A stretch of 64,000 nucleotides of DNA from contig CM051461.1 in the NCBI GenBank assembly GCA_028095005.1, positions 65,802,439-65,866,438 on the forward strand. Reading direction: 5' to 3'. Below, in pieces: positions 10,590 through 23,163 of this stretch (position 1 is its first letter; each line of letters begins with the position of its first letter). A program made the position numbers and the translations under genes. The notes under the pieces were generated by a model. The model searched no databases. It was not told the DNA's origin and saw only the letters and a program-made list of their open reading frames with translations. The DNA is from Rhynchospora pubera (Eukaryota; Streptophyta; Magnoliopsida; Poales; Cyperaceae).

Positions 10590-10790
10590 AACAAGGCTTG
10601 GATCTTATACTGTTAGTGCTAGTACTAATAGGTATTTTTAGTCAGGATGTTTGATTTGTTGTTGTTTTGAAGTCTTAGTACCTCACTGTAAATTGCTTTT
10701 CTTTCTCCTTTTACTGTAATTTGTTTGTACCAATTTTTACTGGTTCAATAAAATTGTAGGAAGACAATCGTCTACCTACCTTCAAAAAAA
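10590..10790 (+). mobile_element. 5'-truncated LINE-like (or SINE-like) insertion with poly(A) tail
   Basis: About 200 bp ending in AATAAAATTG, a short tail and an A-run. It is flanked by matching AAACATTATC at 10580-10589 and 10790-10799. A 10-bp target duplication plus a 3' A-tail is the signature of target-primed reverse transcription. No tRNA-like A/B boxes are evident, so a truncated LINE 3' end is preferred over a SINE. Confidence 0.55.
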
Positions 10791-10799
10791 AACATTATC

Positions 10800-12076
10800 T
10801 GTCATTGTTTTTAAATTAATTTTGTAACAATTTTCTGAAACCATTTCTTGAAATTCTATGGTTCAACTGAAGACTCCCCTTCTATGCCATTCAACACATT
10901 TTGTACCGCGCGCCGTGATGACATCAACAGTTTAAATATTATCTGGATACAGATACGTTTATTGATGATTGAATGAGAAAAAACACCAAAAAAGCCACAC
11001 CGCCATGTTGGAATCGAGTTTTATGTTAACTCGCTGCATCATCATATTTCAAAGGTGAATGGCATACTAACTTGAGAATTAAAAACAAAAATATTCCCTA
11101 AAATAAACTACCTATAAGTCTACTCATGTCTTCCATCTTTGAATGACATTTTTGAACAGTTCTGTCTGAATGCATCATAACAAACAATCAGAATTTTTCA
11201 ATAAGAGTTATGTATAATCAATAATTAAAATTAAAAAGTCATTTAAAGTTGTTGTTGAATTTTAGATCCTTTTCAATTCTTTTCCGTGATCAACGCATCA
11301 TTTAGTAATTTCTTGCCATTTTTGCACCATCTATTATCTATACAAAGTTCCCCTCTTCCTGCTCACAGGCTCACAGCATGAAGAGCACCTTCCAGTGCCG
11401 TATTATTACAAAGGAAGCCCTGATTAGGTACCGCCTCTTTTCGGGTTCTTAAGACTTTTATGGACTCACAGACTCACAGTCCGCCGATTATTCGGAGATA
11501 TTACTTCAGCTAATTTGGTGGGATCTTATGGACCAAAGTGAGCTGTAGAAACCCAACACTGATTGATTTGCAATTGGCAAATCACCGTATTAGCAAGCAA
11601 CAAATGATTAAAATCGTATTCAAATATGATTTGATTTGACATCATATTCCTAGTTGCCCGCAATGAATAAACCATCATATATATACATAAAAGCCTTCTC
11701 CAGGTATCCTCGATTGCACCCGCTATCAAATTAAATGAGTTGGCATTTAACCAACTGCTGCTCTGACAGGAGGAGATTTATTTTGTTTTGTTTAGTTTTT
11801 ACTTTTTAAATATATTGCTGTTGTACGTTTTTGTGAATTTACAAGAGAGGATATACACATTAAAAGAAGTAAAAAGTATAATCATAATGTAAAACATACA
11901 AAGAGACATTACACTGATCTTACCATATGACAATCTGTCTCAAACTTGAACCATACAGTCCGTACCTGATGGTATGAAATCAAAGAGACTACTGGAGAAA
12001 AGGAACACTTAACGAGAGGAACTAACCAGAAACACAACTAAAAGCAACTCAAATCACTACTAATTAATTATCACTA
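10800..12076. other. Intergenic, no gene recognised
   Basis: AT-rich spacer downstream of the 12077-14052 gene. 11340-11520 is less AT-rich and contains repeated CTCACAG words, but no reading frame or protease exon relic was found. Confidence 0.4.
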
Positions 12077-14052
12077 TTACAGTTCATCTAATGGAATAAT
12101 GTCTGACTCATCACCAGTGGACACAGGATTAGGCGAGGTCTTGATGGGATAAGAGCCATCCATGGCAATTCCGCACAGCCCTGTCTTGGCCGTGATGTCG
12201 CGCTTGAACCTGATGTAGCCACCCTCACCCCAATTCGAACCCCATGAGTTCCTGACAATCCAGTACTTGGTGCCATCAGCTGTGGCACCATACCCAACCA
12301 CTGCAACTCCATGGTCTAAGTCGGTGCCGCATGGCCCGCTGAAGACACCCTGCCACAGGTTGACAGTTAATTAATTGGTTAGATTATATCATTCTTAATA
12401 AATTAGTGAACAGTCTCCTCTGAAAAAGTTGGTAATTTTTAACATAATTTTGTGAGAGTTAAGTGGTCTATGTGAGGATAGCTTAGGACATACAGTAAAG
12501 AAGAACTTGATCATCATGCAATATTACTGTCAAGATCCTTCAAGTCTGACCTCGAGGTTCAAGTAAAACATATATACGTAGAAATGAAGGAACGTGGCTA
12601 TTGTATTGCCTATGTACAAAATCCTTATTTGATTAGTAGTGTAGTTATATCTTACTAATTAATGTTAATTTCACACTAACCTTGGAGTAAAACTGAAAAG
12701 GTCGGCCGCTAGCTTCAATGGAAACAGAAATAGGCTGATTGGCAACCGCTTTCAGCAACGCCTTCTCATCATCGGCTGGAACTTTTTCATGTCCATCAAT
12801 TGTCACCACTGGCTGTACAATCAAATGAACCACAATAATTATTGATCAGAACATTAGTAGGTCGTGAAAATTATTTTTCACAAATGAGAAGAAAGTAAAA
12901 ATAATGTACATTAGAAGAATGACATGTGCCATCCTGAGCGGTATAAGGATAGGCAGCTTCAGTGGTAACGCCTCCGTTGTTCTTAATGTACTCAAAAGCA
13001 TAATCCATCAAACCTCCATTGCATCCCTCATCCTGCTCCCTGTCACAGTCAACCAATTGTTGTTCTGACAAGGACACAAGTTTATTTGTCTTAATATAAT
13101 TTATTCCCTCCACGGCTGCAATTGTTGAGAAGGACCAGCATGACCCTGAATCATCAATATCAGAAAGAGATTTATTAGTAATTTAGTACCATTGATTGGT
13201 CCGGTTGATATTCAAGGACTGCTAGAGACAATAACTAGAAATTAAATTTTGCCAAGAGAAAAACAATATGTGGGCTAATAACCGGGGTATTGCCTCACAA
13301 TAACAGTCATTACTTTACTGAACTGGGAAATTATTACTTTATAAATGTGCTCTGTGTTTATTTGCAGCAGTAAATTGACATCATTAATTTTGCAAAATTT
13401 TCTGATTGCAAAGGTTTGGAAATCAATTTGTTTACAATAACCCATATAATACTGCGTGCTTCCTTTTATAGAGATTTATCATAATTCTATACTGTTATCT
13501 TCGATCGGTAAATCTGCCCTTTATTTTAATTAAACCATTTTGCTGGTGGTATCTTGCCACTGGTCTTCAAAATATATAAATAAAGTAAACTTAGAAAGGA
13601 GACTTACCACACTGGCCTTGATTCTTGACTGGGTTAACAGCTCCCTTGAGCCTCCAATCAACCGAAGCAGGAACACTCTTCACCTTCTCATACATGAAGC
13701 TGTCAGAACCACGAGCTTCACCCCGTCGTATCCTGTGGTGGTCAATCTTTGAACCGGCATATGTGCTTCTGAACTCTTCCTTTGTCATGGCACCAAACTT
13801 GTTTAGTGCAAGTTCGTAGGAGTGTCCTTGTTTGTTGAACTCATGAATGTACTTGACATTGTCCTTGAACACATTAAACCTTTTGGCTTTGTCGTCCAGG
13901 TCCCTTGACAAACCGTGGTGTGAAATCCATCGCTCGTACAGGGCCTTGAGGCTTTCTTCAGACTCGAGGTCTTTCTCAGTGAAAGGTATGGCGGTTGATT
14001 GAATAATGGATAAGGCAAGAACAATGGCTATGAGAAAGACAGTTCTTTCCAT
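12077..14052 (-). CDS. KDEL-type cysteine endopeptidase (C1A), LDEL-tailed paralogue
   Basis: Exons 13608-14052, 12910-13145, 12681-12812 and 12077-12349 (1086 bp, 361 aa). The start is the ATG at 14052 (MERTVFLIAIVLALS), which opens a signal peptide; an in-frame upstream ATG at 14178 would bury it and lies beyond the TATA box. I29 propeptide: KAKRFNVFKDNVKYIHEFN, then LALNKFGAMTKEEF. The mature enzyme begins near VPASVDWR. The active site is complete: Gln in KNQGQCG, Cys in GSCWSFS, His in LDHGVAVVGYG, Asn in YWIVRNSWG; CNGG loop present. The C terminus is IIPLDEL, where family members such as Ricinus CysEP and Vigna SH-EP end in KDEL. Those enzymes are stored as proenzymes in ER-derived ricinosomes and released at programmed cell death. 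The LDEL tail makes efficient ER retention uncertain. Closest relative in the window is 31623-33793. Confidence 0.92.
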
Positions 14053-14118
14053 TGTGGTTATTGAATATTGAGATAAGGTTAACAAATGCTGGGTGAGTTT
14101 GTGCCTGTGAAAGGTTCT

Positions 14119-14126
14119 CTTTAATA
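14119..14126 (-). promoter_or_regulatory. TATA-like box of the 12077-14052 gene
   Basis: TATTAAAG on the minus strand, about 67 bp upstream of the ATG at 14052, matching the position of the TATAAAA boxes in the paralogues. Confidence 0.5.
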
Positions 14127-14150
14127 GAGAGAGCCTAAAATACGTAGAAG

Positions 14151-14180
14151 TCAATTGCTTGTGCGCAATAACAAGCATAT
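14151..14180 (-). promoter_or_regulatory. Conserved upstream block
   Basis: Plus-strand TCAATTGCTTG, six to seven variable bases, then AACAAGCAT. The block is nearly identical upstream of the 33793 gene and recognisable upstream of the 8179 gene, about 25-35 bp beyond the TATA box. GCTTG and CAAGC halves give it dyad symmetry. Confidence 0.5.
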
Positions 14181-14389
14181 AAGATTTTAAAATATATATT
14201 TGGGGGGAATGGAGAACCAGGGAGGAAAGGATTCATTTGAATTTTATGGGATCCCATGCACTTCTATTAGTATAAAGTGGTATAAAATGGATGAGTATGC
14301 CAATAGGTTCTTATACTTTTGTTTTGTTTATATGAAAACAGAAACGATAAGTGCAATTAGTATTTTTGTCATCACTAACCATCGCTAGT

Positions 14390-15950
14390 TTCTTATCTCT
14401 TTCTCTTTCTCTAGCGAGTTTCCTTATTCTACTTCTTTCCCCTCTCTCTAGACGCGCTCTTCTCCCCTCCTATTCTCTCTCCTTCCCCTAACGCTGTCCC
14501 CTCTGTCACTTCTTTTCTTTTTCGCCACCCTTACACCTCTCCTCTCTCATATTTCTCTGGACTAGAAAAAAAACGAACTGATTTAACAATATAAATGTGA
14601 ACACTTATATAAAATTATAAATAACAAAAATAAAATATAAATTGAATAAAAAAAATAAACATATTGAACAAATATAGTGACACTTATTACAAGCGAACAC
14701 TTATAATAACAACAGAGTGAACAAATAAGTTGAATGAGAGATCAAAATTATAACAAAAAAAATAAAAAGACTTGATAAGGAGAGGATGAGAAAACACAAA
14801 AGTAAAGAAGGGGGGAGAATGGAAGAGAGAGAAGAAATGAGCATAGGAAAAGAAAAGGAAAAAAAAAGAGACGCTTGGTGGAAAATGGGATACCATGAAA
14901 GGGATAGAATGCAAGAAAGAGGAAATAAGGAGAGGAAGATAGCGCACAAGATAGAAAAAGGAGAGGAGGATAGTGCGTTGGGTGAGGGGCTCACGAGAGA
15001 GAACATGTTGATTGCATCGAAAATGGCTATAGGTTTTAAGTTTCTTTTTTGTCTTTAGAATTGCTTTTCATCATCCTCTTCTCAGTATCATCCTCATCGT
15101 CTCCTTCAAAAATATATTTTCTTCTTTTCTATTTTTAGAAATCTTGTCATCTTTGATCCCATCATCCCCTCCAAATCTTGCCATCATCCCCATCAACACT
15201 TATGCTCATTTTCTTCCATTTATGTCTCTGGTCCACATGTCTTATCCGATAACTTCAATCAAATAATTTCTTTACATTTTTTTTGTTAACTATCCTTGCA
15301 AATTAATGTACTAATTGTTCGTGGAAAAAATATTAATTATCCTAATTAATGTTACTAATTGTTCTACAAAATATATTGATTGTTCTATGAAAAAATTAAT
15401 TGCGCTACAAAAAAATGATTGTCTGAAACTAATTGTTCCAGTTAATATGAATAATTGTTCTACTTCGTAAGCTAATATTCTAGTTGGTAAAATAATTTTT
15501 CTAGTTGTTCTGGAAAAAAAATAATTGTGCTGAAAAAATGCTAATTATTCTAGTTGGTAAATTAATTGTTCTAGTTGGTAAGTTAATTGTTCTAGTTGTT
15601 CTGAAAAAAAAAATTGTGTAAACAAAAATACTAATTGTTCTAGTTGTTTTGGGAAAAAAAATAATTGTGCTTGAAAAATGTTAATTGTTCTAATTAATAT
15701 TTTTAACTGTTCTGAAAAAACTAACTGTTCTAGTTATTGTTATTTTAAATCAGAAGAGAGGGAGGGGGTGAGGAGGGAGCAAAACAGAGAGGAGGGAGGG
15801 GATGATTCCAATAAGGGGATGATTCTTATTAATCCTTATTAATAATTCAATGAAGAAGATTCTCATTAATGAAGTATTATCCTCATTAATGATTCCAAGG
15901 AATGATGGGGATAATAAATCTTGGGATGATTTTTATCAGTCCGTTCTTTG
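14390..15950. mobile_element. Candidate non-autonomous element with a minisatellite core
   Basis: A pyrimidine-rich left part (14390-14560), an A/G-rich stretch (14760-14990), a minisatellite (15290-15740) and a purine-rich right part end at GGGATGATTTTTATCAGTCC (15924-15943). Inverted, that end resembles the left start of the related locus at about 19975 (gggctgataaagatcatccc). No coding capacity. Boundaries and superfamily are uncertain. Confidence 0.4.
15290..15740. repeat. Degenerate minisatellite, AATTGTTCTAGTT(GGTAA) type
   Basis: About 15-20 imperfect units of 17-40 bp carrying AATTGTTCTAGTT, TAATTGTGCT or TTCTGAAAAAA. The same words occur at 20165-20330 and 29017-29130. Confidence 0.7.
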
Positions 15951-16528
15951 TTAATGTATTAATTTAGTTTGTTTAATGGAAATTATTGGTTTGTTATATA
16001 CTAGCTGACCACGAAAAGATTTTTTTTTCCATAGTAGCTACATTCCAACTATACCAAATATCATTTATGTCACTTTAAATATATTTCAACTATAATGTAA
16101 CAAATAAAATAGGAATAATTAGATTTATGTTATCCTAATAGCCAATTTGAAATATGTTATTGTTAGATTGTTAATTAGATTTATGATATTGTCAATTGTT
16201 AAAACTAGATATATGCCATTTTTTTATTAAAAAAAATTAAACTCTATAAACGTGATCCCTAAATCTCACCTTATTTGTAAAAATTCCCAAACAATCATGG
16301 CTAATAAACCTAAAACTAGAAGCATTGTACGGAGAATGCGAGGGAAAAGACGGAAGGCAAAACTGCTGTACGAAAAACCTAAAATCTCTCATTCTAAAAA
16401 TGCTTAAGTATCACTTGTTGCATGAACGAAATATTAGAAAAATTCAGCCTAGAGATTGATGTTTAGTTGGAGTTTTGTGGTTTGAAGTTGCAATACTTCG
16501 TGTTTTCTAGTTTTTTCTTCCATCCTTT

Positions 16529-16644
16529 GGTTCCGTTTGGATAAGGTGTGGGAAGAAGTATCGGAAAGTGTTTAACTTTGTAAAAAGTTTAGATTGTTTA
16601 TAATAAATTTATTTCCTTCTTTCCAAATGGAATCCAAACGGTAT
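16529..16644. mobile_element. Tourist/PIF-Harbinger-like MITE, copy 1
   Basis: Ends GGTTCCGTTTGGAT and ATCCAAACGG are inverted. The interior (GTGGGAAGAAGTAT, AAGTTTAGATTGTTTATAAT) matches the other copies. The right end is decayed. Confidence 0.6.
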
Positions 16645-16979
16645 TTGTTGTTAACAACACAAGTTAAGATGTTCATATACAGATGAGAAGTAGAATTGTA
16701 GAAACGATATGATGGTGCTGCTAAGACGTATGCATAAGGACCAACCTTTTTATTTATTTCAGCAAAAACAAGAAAATTCCTTCATATACATGAATGGATT
16801 AAAATTAATGTTTGCACAAGAGCCAAAGCCTTAATTTATTTCAAATAAGAAAATTCCTTTTAATACACATGAATGGATGAATGTCAAATAAAAAATAAGA
16901 AAATTCCTTAATGCACATGAATGGATGAAATTTAATTTGTATCATAATTATTAGCATACTTTTTTGAATTATTTGATTT

Positions 16980-17300
16980 ATGTCATTTTTAGATGAATAA
17001 TTTAAGATATGCCACTATAAAATTGTAAAAGTTTTGTTTTATACCACTATTTAATGTAATAGTGGCATAAAACTATTTTTATATTTCTGTAGTGGCATAA
17101 AAATCATTTTATTAATTTGTAGTGACATAAAATTAATTTATCATTTTGTGGTGATATTTTTCTAGTTTTAAATTTTTGTAGTGGGCATATTTAAAAGAGT
17201 AAAATTGTCATATCAATGAGTCAATGGCATAAAATTATTTTTACTTCTTCTAGTGGCTTAAAAATAACTTGCCATCACTAGTGATGGTATTTTCTAATTT
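16980..17300. repeat. Degenerate repeats of GTAGTGGCATAAAA
   Basis: Six to eight imperfect units of about 35-45 bp, each with (G)TAGTGGCATAAAA or its inverse TATGCCACTA. It ends near a 16-bp perfect palindrome, CCATCACTAGTGATGG, at 17273-17288. Confidence 0.55.
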
Positions 17301-19029
17301 TAATTTTTGGCAGTCGTATAAATCTAATTAGTCCAATAAAATAAGAGAAAAGATCGTGGTGCGATGTGACAGATTCTCCGAATATATAGTATAATTTTTT
17401 TTTTTTACTTGAGAAGAAAGAATCACTTCTTTAGTTATTATCCTTCCGGTAAGAGTTTGAAATAGCCAAGCAACGTGCTTTGATGGTCAACCAAAAGCTT
17501 AAAGACTAAAATATATTTTTAAGTTTGAAAATTGTTGTTACTTTTTAATACCAAATGTATATTACCTTAGTTAGCAACCAAGGGGGAAAAAAAAAATGAT
17601 TTCATAGCCAGCCTAATTGGCACCAGCCGCACTCTATTGACTCAGAAACTGCGGGATAGGTTGCACATTATAATTATAAAATTTCCGAAATCTTATTTCA
17701 ATTGGATGATGATTGACCTAAAGATGCTTTGTTCATATGCCATGCTGAGAAAAAACATTTTGATGCTTACAATTGAAAAAACAAAAAAACTTTGTTTCGA
17801 ATTATTGAAAAATATCTACAATAAAAGTAGCTAGATATATACACTAAAATTACTCCTTGACTATTTTAATGAATAAATATAAATATATTGGTATTATTTC
17901 AATTAGATTAATATTTGTTTGACATTTTCAATTGATAAGAAATACTGGACATATTTGATAGATATTTGAAATATTAATTCATTATAAATATTTTTGAAAT
18001 TACTTAATAAGGATCACGTAATTCATATAAAATTAAATAAATCATAAGTTAGAACTTACAATTTTGTAGAGAAGACATCTTGATGCGGAAATTTGATCTT
18101 CTCCAATTTCCCTTAGTCCAAAATGATGGCAGAAAATAATGGTGTTTTTTCTGAAATTTCTTGTTTCTTTTATTTGGGCGAAAATATGGGAAAAGGTGCC
18201 ACTACTTAATAAAATTTCAGAATAAAAAAAACTAAGGTAATTGAAGGGATCAAATCAGAATAAATCTGGTCCATTGATTTTCCATCAAAATCAATGCACC
18301 CTTTAATCATATTTCATAAATGAACTTGGTTCATATTTAATAATATAGGCCACATTAAATTATAATTAATATTAATAATATTAATTATAACAATATTTTG
18401 ATATATAAAAACAGGAATGATTATAATCACCTATGATTTGGCTCATTTTATTGAATTTGTCTATCCATATATGTTCACTATTAGTCTGTAATTATCAATT
18501 TTAATTAAATTTTTTTTATATATAGTCTACTATCTTATATTATAAGATACATATATTCTAGTTTTAACTTTAAATTTTGAGAAGCGTTGTGTCAGTCGTC
18601 ATAATTGTCAATAATTCCAATATTAATATAATCTTTTTACATACCTAAGCTTCATATATAATGTTTAAAGCCTTTCGATTTGATAAAATAATCGTAAATG
18701 CACGTCTTTTTGAACATTCATTTCTTCAAAAAAAAATAGTGGGAAAGTCTTCTCTGAGCATTAAAACTCATTACACGTTTTTGTAATGATTTTATGTTTA
18801 TCATTCAATTTATTAAATTAATTTATATGATATGATGCTGATTAGCTTTTGCATTTTTTTTTTTTTGTTAGATAACTTAACAGCGGCTGCGAACAGCTTT
18901 TGCAAACTGCAAACTTACTATAAGAAAAATAAAACTATATGAATCTCACAATTGTCAATTACAATTGGAGATTCCGATTTCTTGAAATAAAGCTGAGAGA
19001 ATTCGAATCTCACTTATGAATAATAATCA

Positions 19030-19280
19030 CACTACAAAAAAGATGGCTTTTACATAGACTTCATAACTAAACTTCTTTTTATTTATGTTGGTTATTGTTC
19101 TATTGCTAGATTTATTTGATGCATTAAATCTAGCAATTTTTTTAGCAAGACTCAATTTTTTATTAATAGCTCCTTAAAAATCTAGCAATTTATTTTTGAT
19201 AGACTTTTCGAATCTTGTAATATCGAATGTAGCAATAATAAATTGCTAGACCTTTTAAAATTGCTACACTAGATATTACA
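19030..19280. mobile_element. Possible CACTA-type terminus
   Basis: Starts CACTACAAAAAAGATGGC, typical of CACTA (En/Spm) ends. Repeated TTGCTAGA / TCTAGCAA words in both orientations follow, like subterminal repeats. No matching TTTTTTGTAGTG end was found downstream, so this may be a lone end. Confidence 0.3.
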
Positions 19281-19289
19281 AGATTAGAA

Positions 19290-19530
19290 ATATCTTTGGA
19301 GTATTTCAGGCCCTCCAATTTGAAACATTATGATTAGAGTATTTCAGGCCCTCCAATTTGAAAATATCATAATAAATAGTAAAAAAATTCGAAAAAATGT
19401 AAAATTTGGTCTCTAAAGGGATTTCAATATTTTGATCAACTTGAACGGTTTGGATCGACCATTTGACTTTTAAATTTCGAAAAACGAGTCGATTGAAAAT
19501 TGATGGCACGTGCCATCGATGGCGCGTTAG
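19290..19530. mobile_element. Diverged arm of the 8849-9221 MITE group
   Basis: The order AAATTTGGTCT, GATTTCAAT, GTTTGGATCG matches the right arm of 8849-9221. The end has a different 16-bp palindrome, GATGGCACGTGCCATC (about 19500-19515). The left side carries a direct duplication of GTATTTCAGGCCCTCCAATT. Confidence 0.45.
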
Positions 19531-19974
19531 CAATTCTCTGATTTACATAGTACACATATTATGCCTATAAAAGCATTTAAGATTAGATACATGTTTTACT
19601 TTACATGAAGTAATCTGATTTTTTTAATGCCATCTGATGGATCATCAAAATATACTTTATTTATACTATATCTATATATTTAATAATAAATCTATAAATT
19701 TTTATTGAAATTAACAATCATATTAAGTTGATATGCGAATATATATATTATCAAAATTGCCGAGATAAATTATCAAACGACTTGTCATCTTTATTTAATG
19801 TCTTAAAAAAGCATCATTGAAAAACCTGTGAACATATTTTTAGCATTTTGATGTAAAATGTATTAAAGTGATTCATTTTGGTGTTTGATTGGTCATCCAT
19901 CAAAATAACTCCACTTAAAAAATTTTAAGTTGTCCAAATGATCGAGGTTCTAATTAGCAATAAAACATTCGGGC

Positions 19975-20330
19975 TGATAAAGATCATCCCAGATCCTATC
20001 ATCTCTATCATTCTCCCGGCAATAAAACTAATTGTATTTCGAAAAAGGAAAAAGAGATGAGAATGAAGAGATGATTAACATGTTTTTCTTTTTTGCATGT
20101 GGGGATGAGGGGATGGAGGGATGAGCAACATAGAGGGGAAGGAGGGAGAGACACATAGCAAAACGTATAACTGTTCTGGTTGATGTATATAATTTTTTTA
20201 GTTAATATAGCAACTGTTCTAGTTAATATATATAACTGTTCTGGTTATATATATAGTTTAAGTTAATATATATGACTGTTCTGGTTAAATATATAATTAT
20301 TCTGGTTAAATATATAACTATTATGGTTAT
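19975..20330. mobile_element. Left half of a minisatellite-bearing element, split by a retrotransposon
   Basis: Begins GGGCTGATAAAGATCATCCC, then a purine-rich stretch (20041-20155) and GTTCTGGTTAATATATA minisatellite units. The minisatellite and a complementary pyrimidine-rich stretch resume at 29017-29250, beyond the LTR retrotransposon. Same architecture as 14390-15950. Confidence 0.45.
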
Positions 20331-23150
20331 TGTGACACCCCAAAACCGGGTATGACACAGCCGCCGCGAGTGTACGCTACCATCCGCACACCCGCAAGGC
20401 TTAACTTAAACTAATCCATTAAAATATTACAATTAAAGTGTTTAAACTACAAGTTTCTAACAATTTATAAGCAAAACACATAAAGTAAGAATCATTCACA
20501 TGATACACAATTATTAAAGTAATATACAAGTGGACAGATTACATAAGTTGCTTGGTTTATAGACAAAATAAACCATTGGCCTACAATATATCGATCTTCT
20601 CGCCGCTCGATCTAGAACCTGGAACCCACACCCAATGTGGAAACAATGCAAAAAGCAAAGCATGAGATAATTATAAAATTATCTCAGTGCGGTATTCAGT
20701 TCCAGTCACACAAACCCTAAGGTACATGATCAGGAACTAACTACCGGCTGAGTTTAAAACAAATACTATAGCTATACAAATAAGTTAGATAAAAACATAC
20801 ATAATCATTAGTTTCAACCTCCTCTTAATACAAAACATGCAATGCATTATGAGCACGGTAGTTACATCCTTCAATAAGGAACACAAATACAATATGGCAT
20901 TTCAGAAACCGGCTCAGGTTGGACAACACATTAAATGCAAGTCTGGTTATTGATCATTACGACTTCATTCACAGATTTTATAGTCCGTAGACTCGATTTT
21001 ATAGTCCGTAGACTCAGATTTTATAGTCCGTAGACTCTGTCTTTTATAGTCCGTAGACTCTTCCTTTATAGTCCGTAGACTCAGATTACCACAATTCAGA
21101 CAAAACAGAATATCAAACAGTACTACCAGAGAGAACATTGTCAGAATACCGATCATAAGCGCTTATCTCTCGGGGCTCAAGGAACGGGTCATGACTCCGT
21201 CCTCGAGTCAACCAATGTCTATTCAATCACACAAGTAGCACAGACCTTTTGAAGTCATTCAATCGGAAACCATTCATCATGTATAACATTCATACAATAA
21301 TATTAACATATGATACAAATACAAATATGCATGCAATGAATGAGTAATTCAACATGATGCAAATGCAATAGTTAAATTCATAAAATGTAAATCAGAGTTT
21401 GTGTGCATCCGCACCTGAAAGCAAAGCACTTCATAAGCATGCAGCAAAACATCAAGTATAGACACAAGCAATGACAAGTAAACCCTAATTACCATCGATA
21501 GTATCGGCTTCCTTGAGTCCCGATACTTCTTTATCCAAATCTACATAATAAAACTATTCTAAGTACTTACTCAAGTAAAGAACACAAGAAACAAGTAAAA
21601 ACAAGCAAGAAAAACTAAATACAAACTCCGATTGTGACTCATTATGTGGCCGGGTTAGGGTTTACCACGACTTAGACATGAACGATGATTGTACAAGTAA
21701 ATTTGAGACCTAAACTATACTTTTATAATTTCTAATGTATCAAAGGACTATAAGAGGTTGTAGAGCTCTTCAAGAGCTTTATAATGGGCTTTGAATCACC
21801 TAAAATGGACTATGGATGACAAGGTTATGACCAAAAGAAAATCTGTTCTCATTGAGAACAATCCGGACCGAATTTGAACAATCCGGACCGGATTTTTAGA
21901 AGCAGAAAATTCCAGAGAGAACAATCCGGACTGGATTGTAACTGATCCGGACCGGACTCTAGTCTCTGAGCTGAAATACAGAATAGGGGCAAAATTTGAT
22001 ACCAGTTACTAAATGGCTTAAACCAAACACATAATGCACTATTCAAACCTTGCATGCATACCAAAAACTCAGCATAAAATCCAAATTCCACAAATGTACC
22101 ATGCATGCAACTATACTCCCTTTTGAAATTTGGTTTAATGCACAAATCAATTAAACAATTTCAGAAATTTACTTTAAACTCGAAACTTAGTTCACGCATG
22201 ACCAAAATCACACAAAAATCGAATAAAATACTAAATGCACTTAATATTACCTTGCATGCAACTAAACCTAACATAAAACTCTATTTCAAACCCTTATTTA
22301 AACAAAAACTTCAAAAATTACTAAAAAGTTCAGAACTTCATTTTAGAACAAAAATACCTTTTTGCATGGAACCAAAATTCAAGAAAATATAAAGTACAAT
22401 ACTAAATATACTACTAGTGTTTTGCATGCAACTAAATCCAATAGAAAACCTTAATTTAAACCTGATTCAAGCCCCAAATTTCAGAAATTACTCAAAACCA
22501 AAATGATTTAAGGTTCAAAGAAATACTAACCAAAGAGAACTCAAATCCAAAAATTTAGGGGCTGCATGTACTCTCCTTGCCTTCCTCCCTTCAATTTCGA
22601 TTTTTCCCAGAATTTAGAACGATTTTAGGTATTTTTAATGGAGGGTTTGCAATAGACTTAAACTTGGAGTTGAGAGAAGAGAGGGAGAAAAGTTCTCTCT
22701 GTAGAAGAGGGTGGGAGAGAGTAGAAAGAGAGAGAAATTCTGTGGGATGGTGTAGTAAATGTGAGTGGGTTTTCATTTTGCAAAAGAGCCCCTGCTTTCT
22801 AGACAAATTAGAAGTACCTCAAATTTTCAGTTTTGAGCCTTATAAAATTTCAGAAATTCAACAACGATTACATAATTTCGTTTACCATTAATTTTAGTAC
22901 AAAATATAATATTTGTACCACACTAAAATACTAACATAAAACCCGAACAATCAAGCATGAAATTTTGGTCCGAAATTCGAAAATTTCGAAACAATATAAA
23001 ATAACACACTAATACCTAAGAACTCAATAAATTAAAATGTAGCTATTACAATTCTATGAAATTATAATAGTTTTATGCTATATGAAAATCATTTGAACAA
23101 CTAAAAATTAAACACGTAAAAATCAGAACTTTAAAAAACTGGATTTCACA
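20331..23150 (-). repeat. 3' LTR of the young retrotransposon
   Basis: 2820 bp, TG...CA termini. Contains five copies of a 21-bp unit (20973-21082) and inverted/direct AATCCGGACCGG motifs at about 21860-21955. Confidence 0.92.
20973..21082. repeat. 21-bp tandem repeat in the LTR, five units
   Basis: Unit core TTTATAGTCCGTAGACTC. The other LTR has four units (26858-26948). This length difference plus one base accounts for the 20-bp LTR size difference. Confidence 0.85.
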
Positions 23151-23163
23151 TCCCTCCCCCCTT
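23151..23163 (-). other. Polypurine tract
   Basis: AAGGGGGGAGGGA on the minus strand, directly before the 3' LTR; fixes the element's orientation. Confidence 0.85.

Larger units (their letters stand above)
15951..19019. other. Intergenic, repeats only
   Basis: AT-rich and without a recognisable gene. It contains one MITE (16529-16644) and a degenerate repeat tract (16980-17300). Near-identical ATGAATGGAT-containing words repeat at about 16786-16925. The small open frame at 17637-17834 is Lys/Ile/Leu-rich and unsupported. Confidence 0.4.

Noticed and set aside
14053..14178. Extended N terminus from an in-frame ATG at 14178
   Set aside because: It would start upstream of the TATA-like box, precede the signal peptide with 42 basic/polar residues, and has no counterpart in the paralogues.
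19030..19280. A complete CACTA transposon
   Set aside because: Only one CACTACAAAAAA-type end was found and no inverse end or target duplication, so only a possible terminus is listed.
20965..21156. Repetitive Ser/Thr/Asp/Tyr-Lys open frame
   Set aside because: It is a translation of the 21-bp LTR minisatellite on the minus strand.
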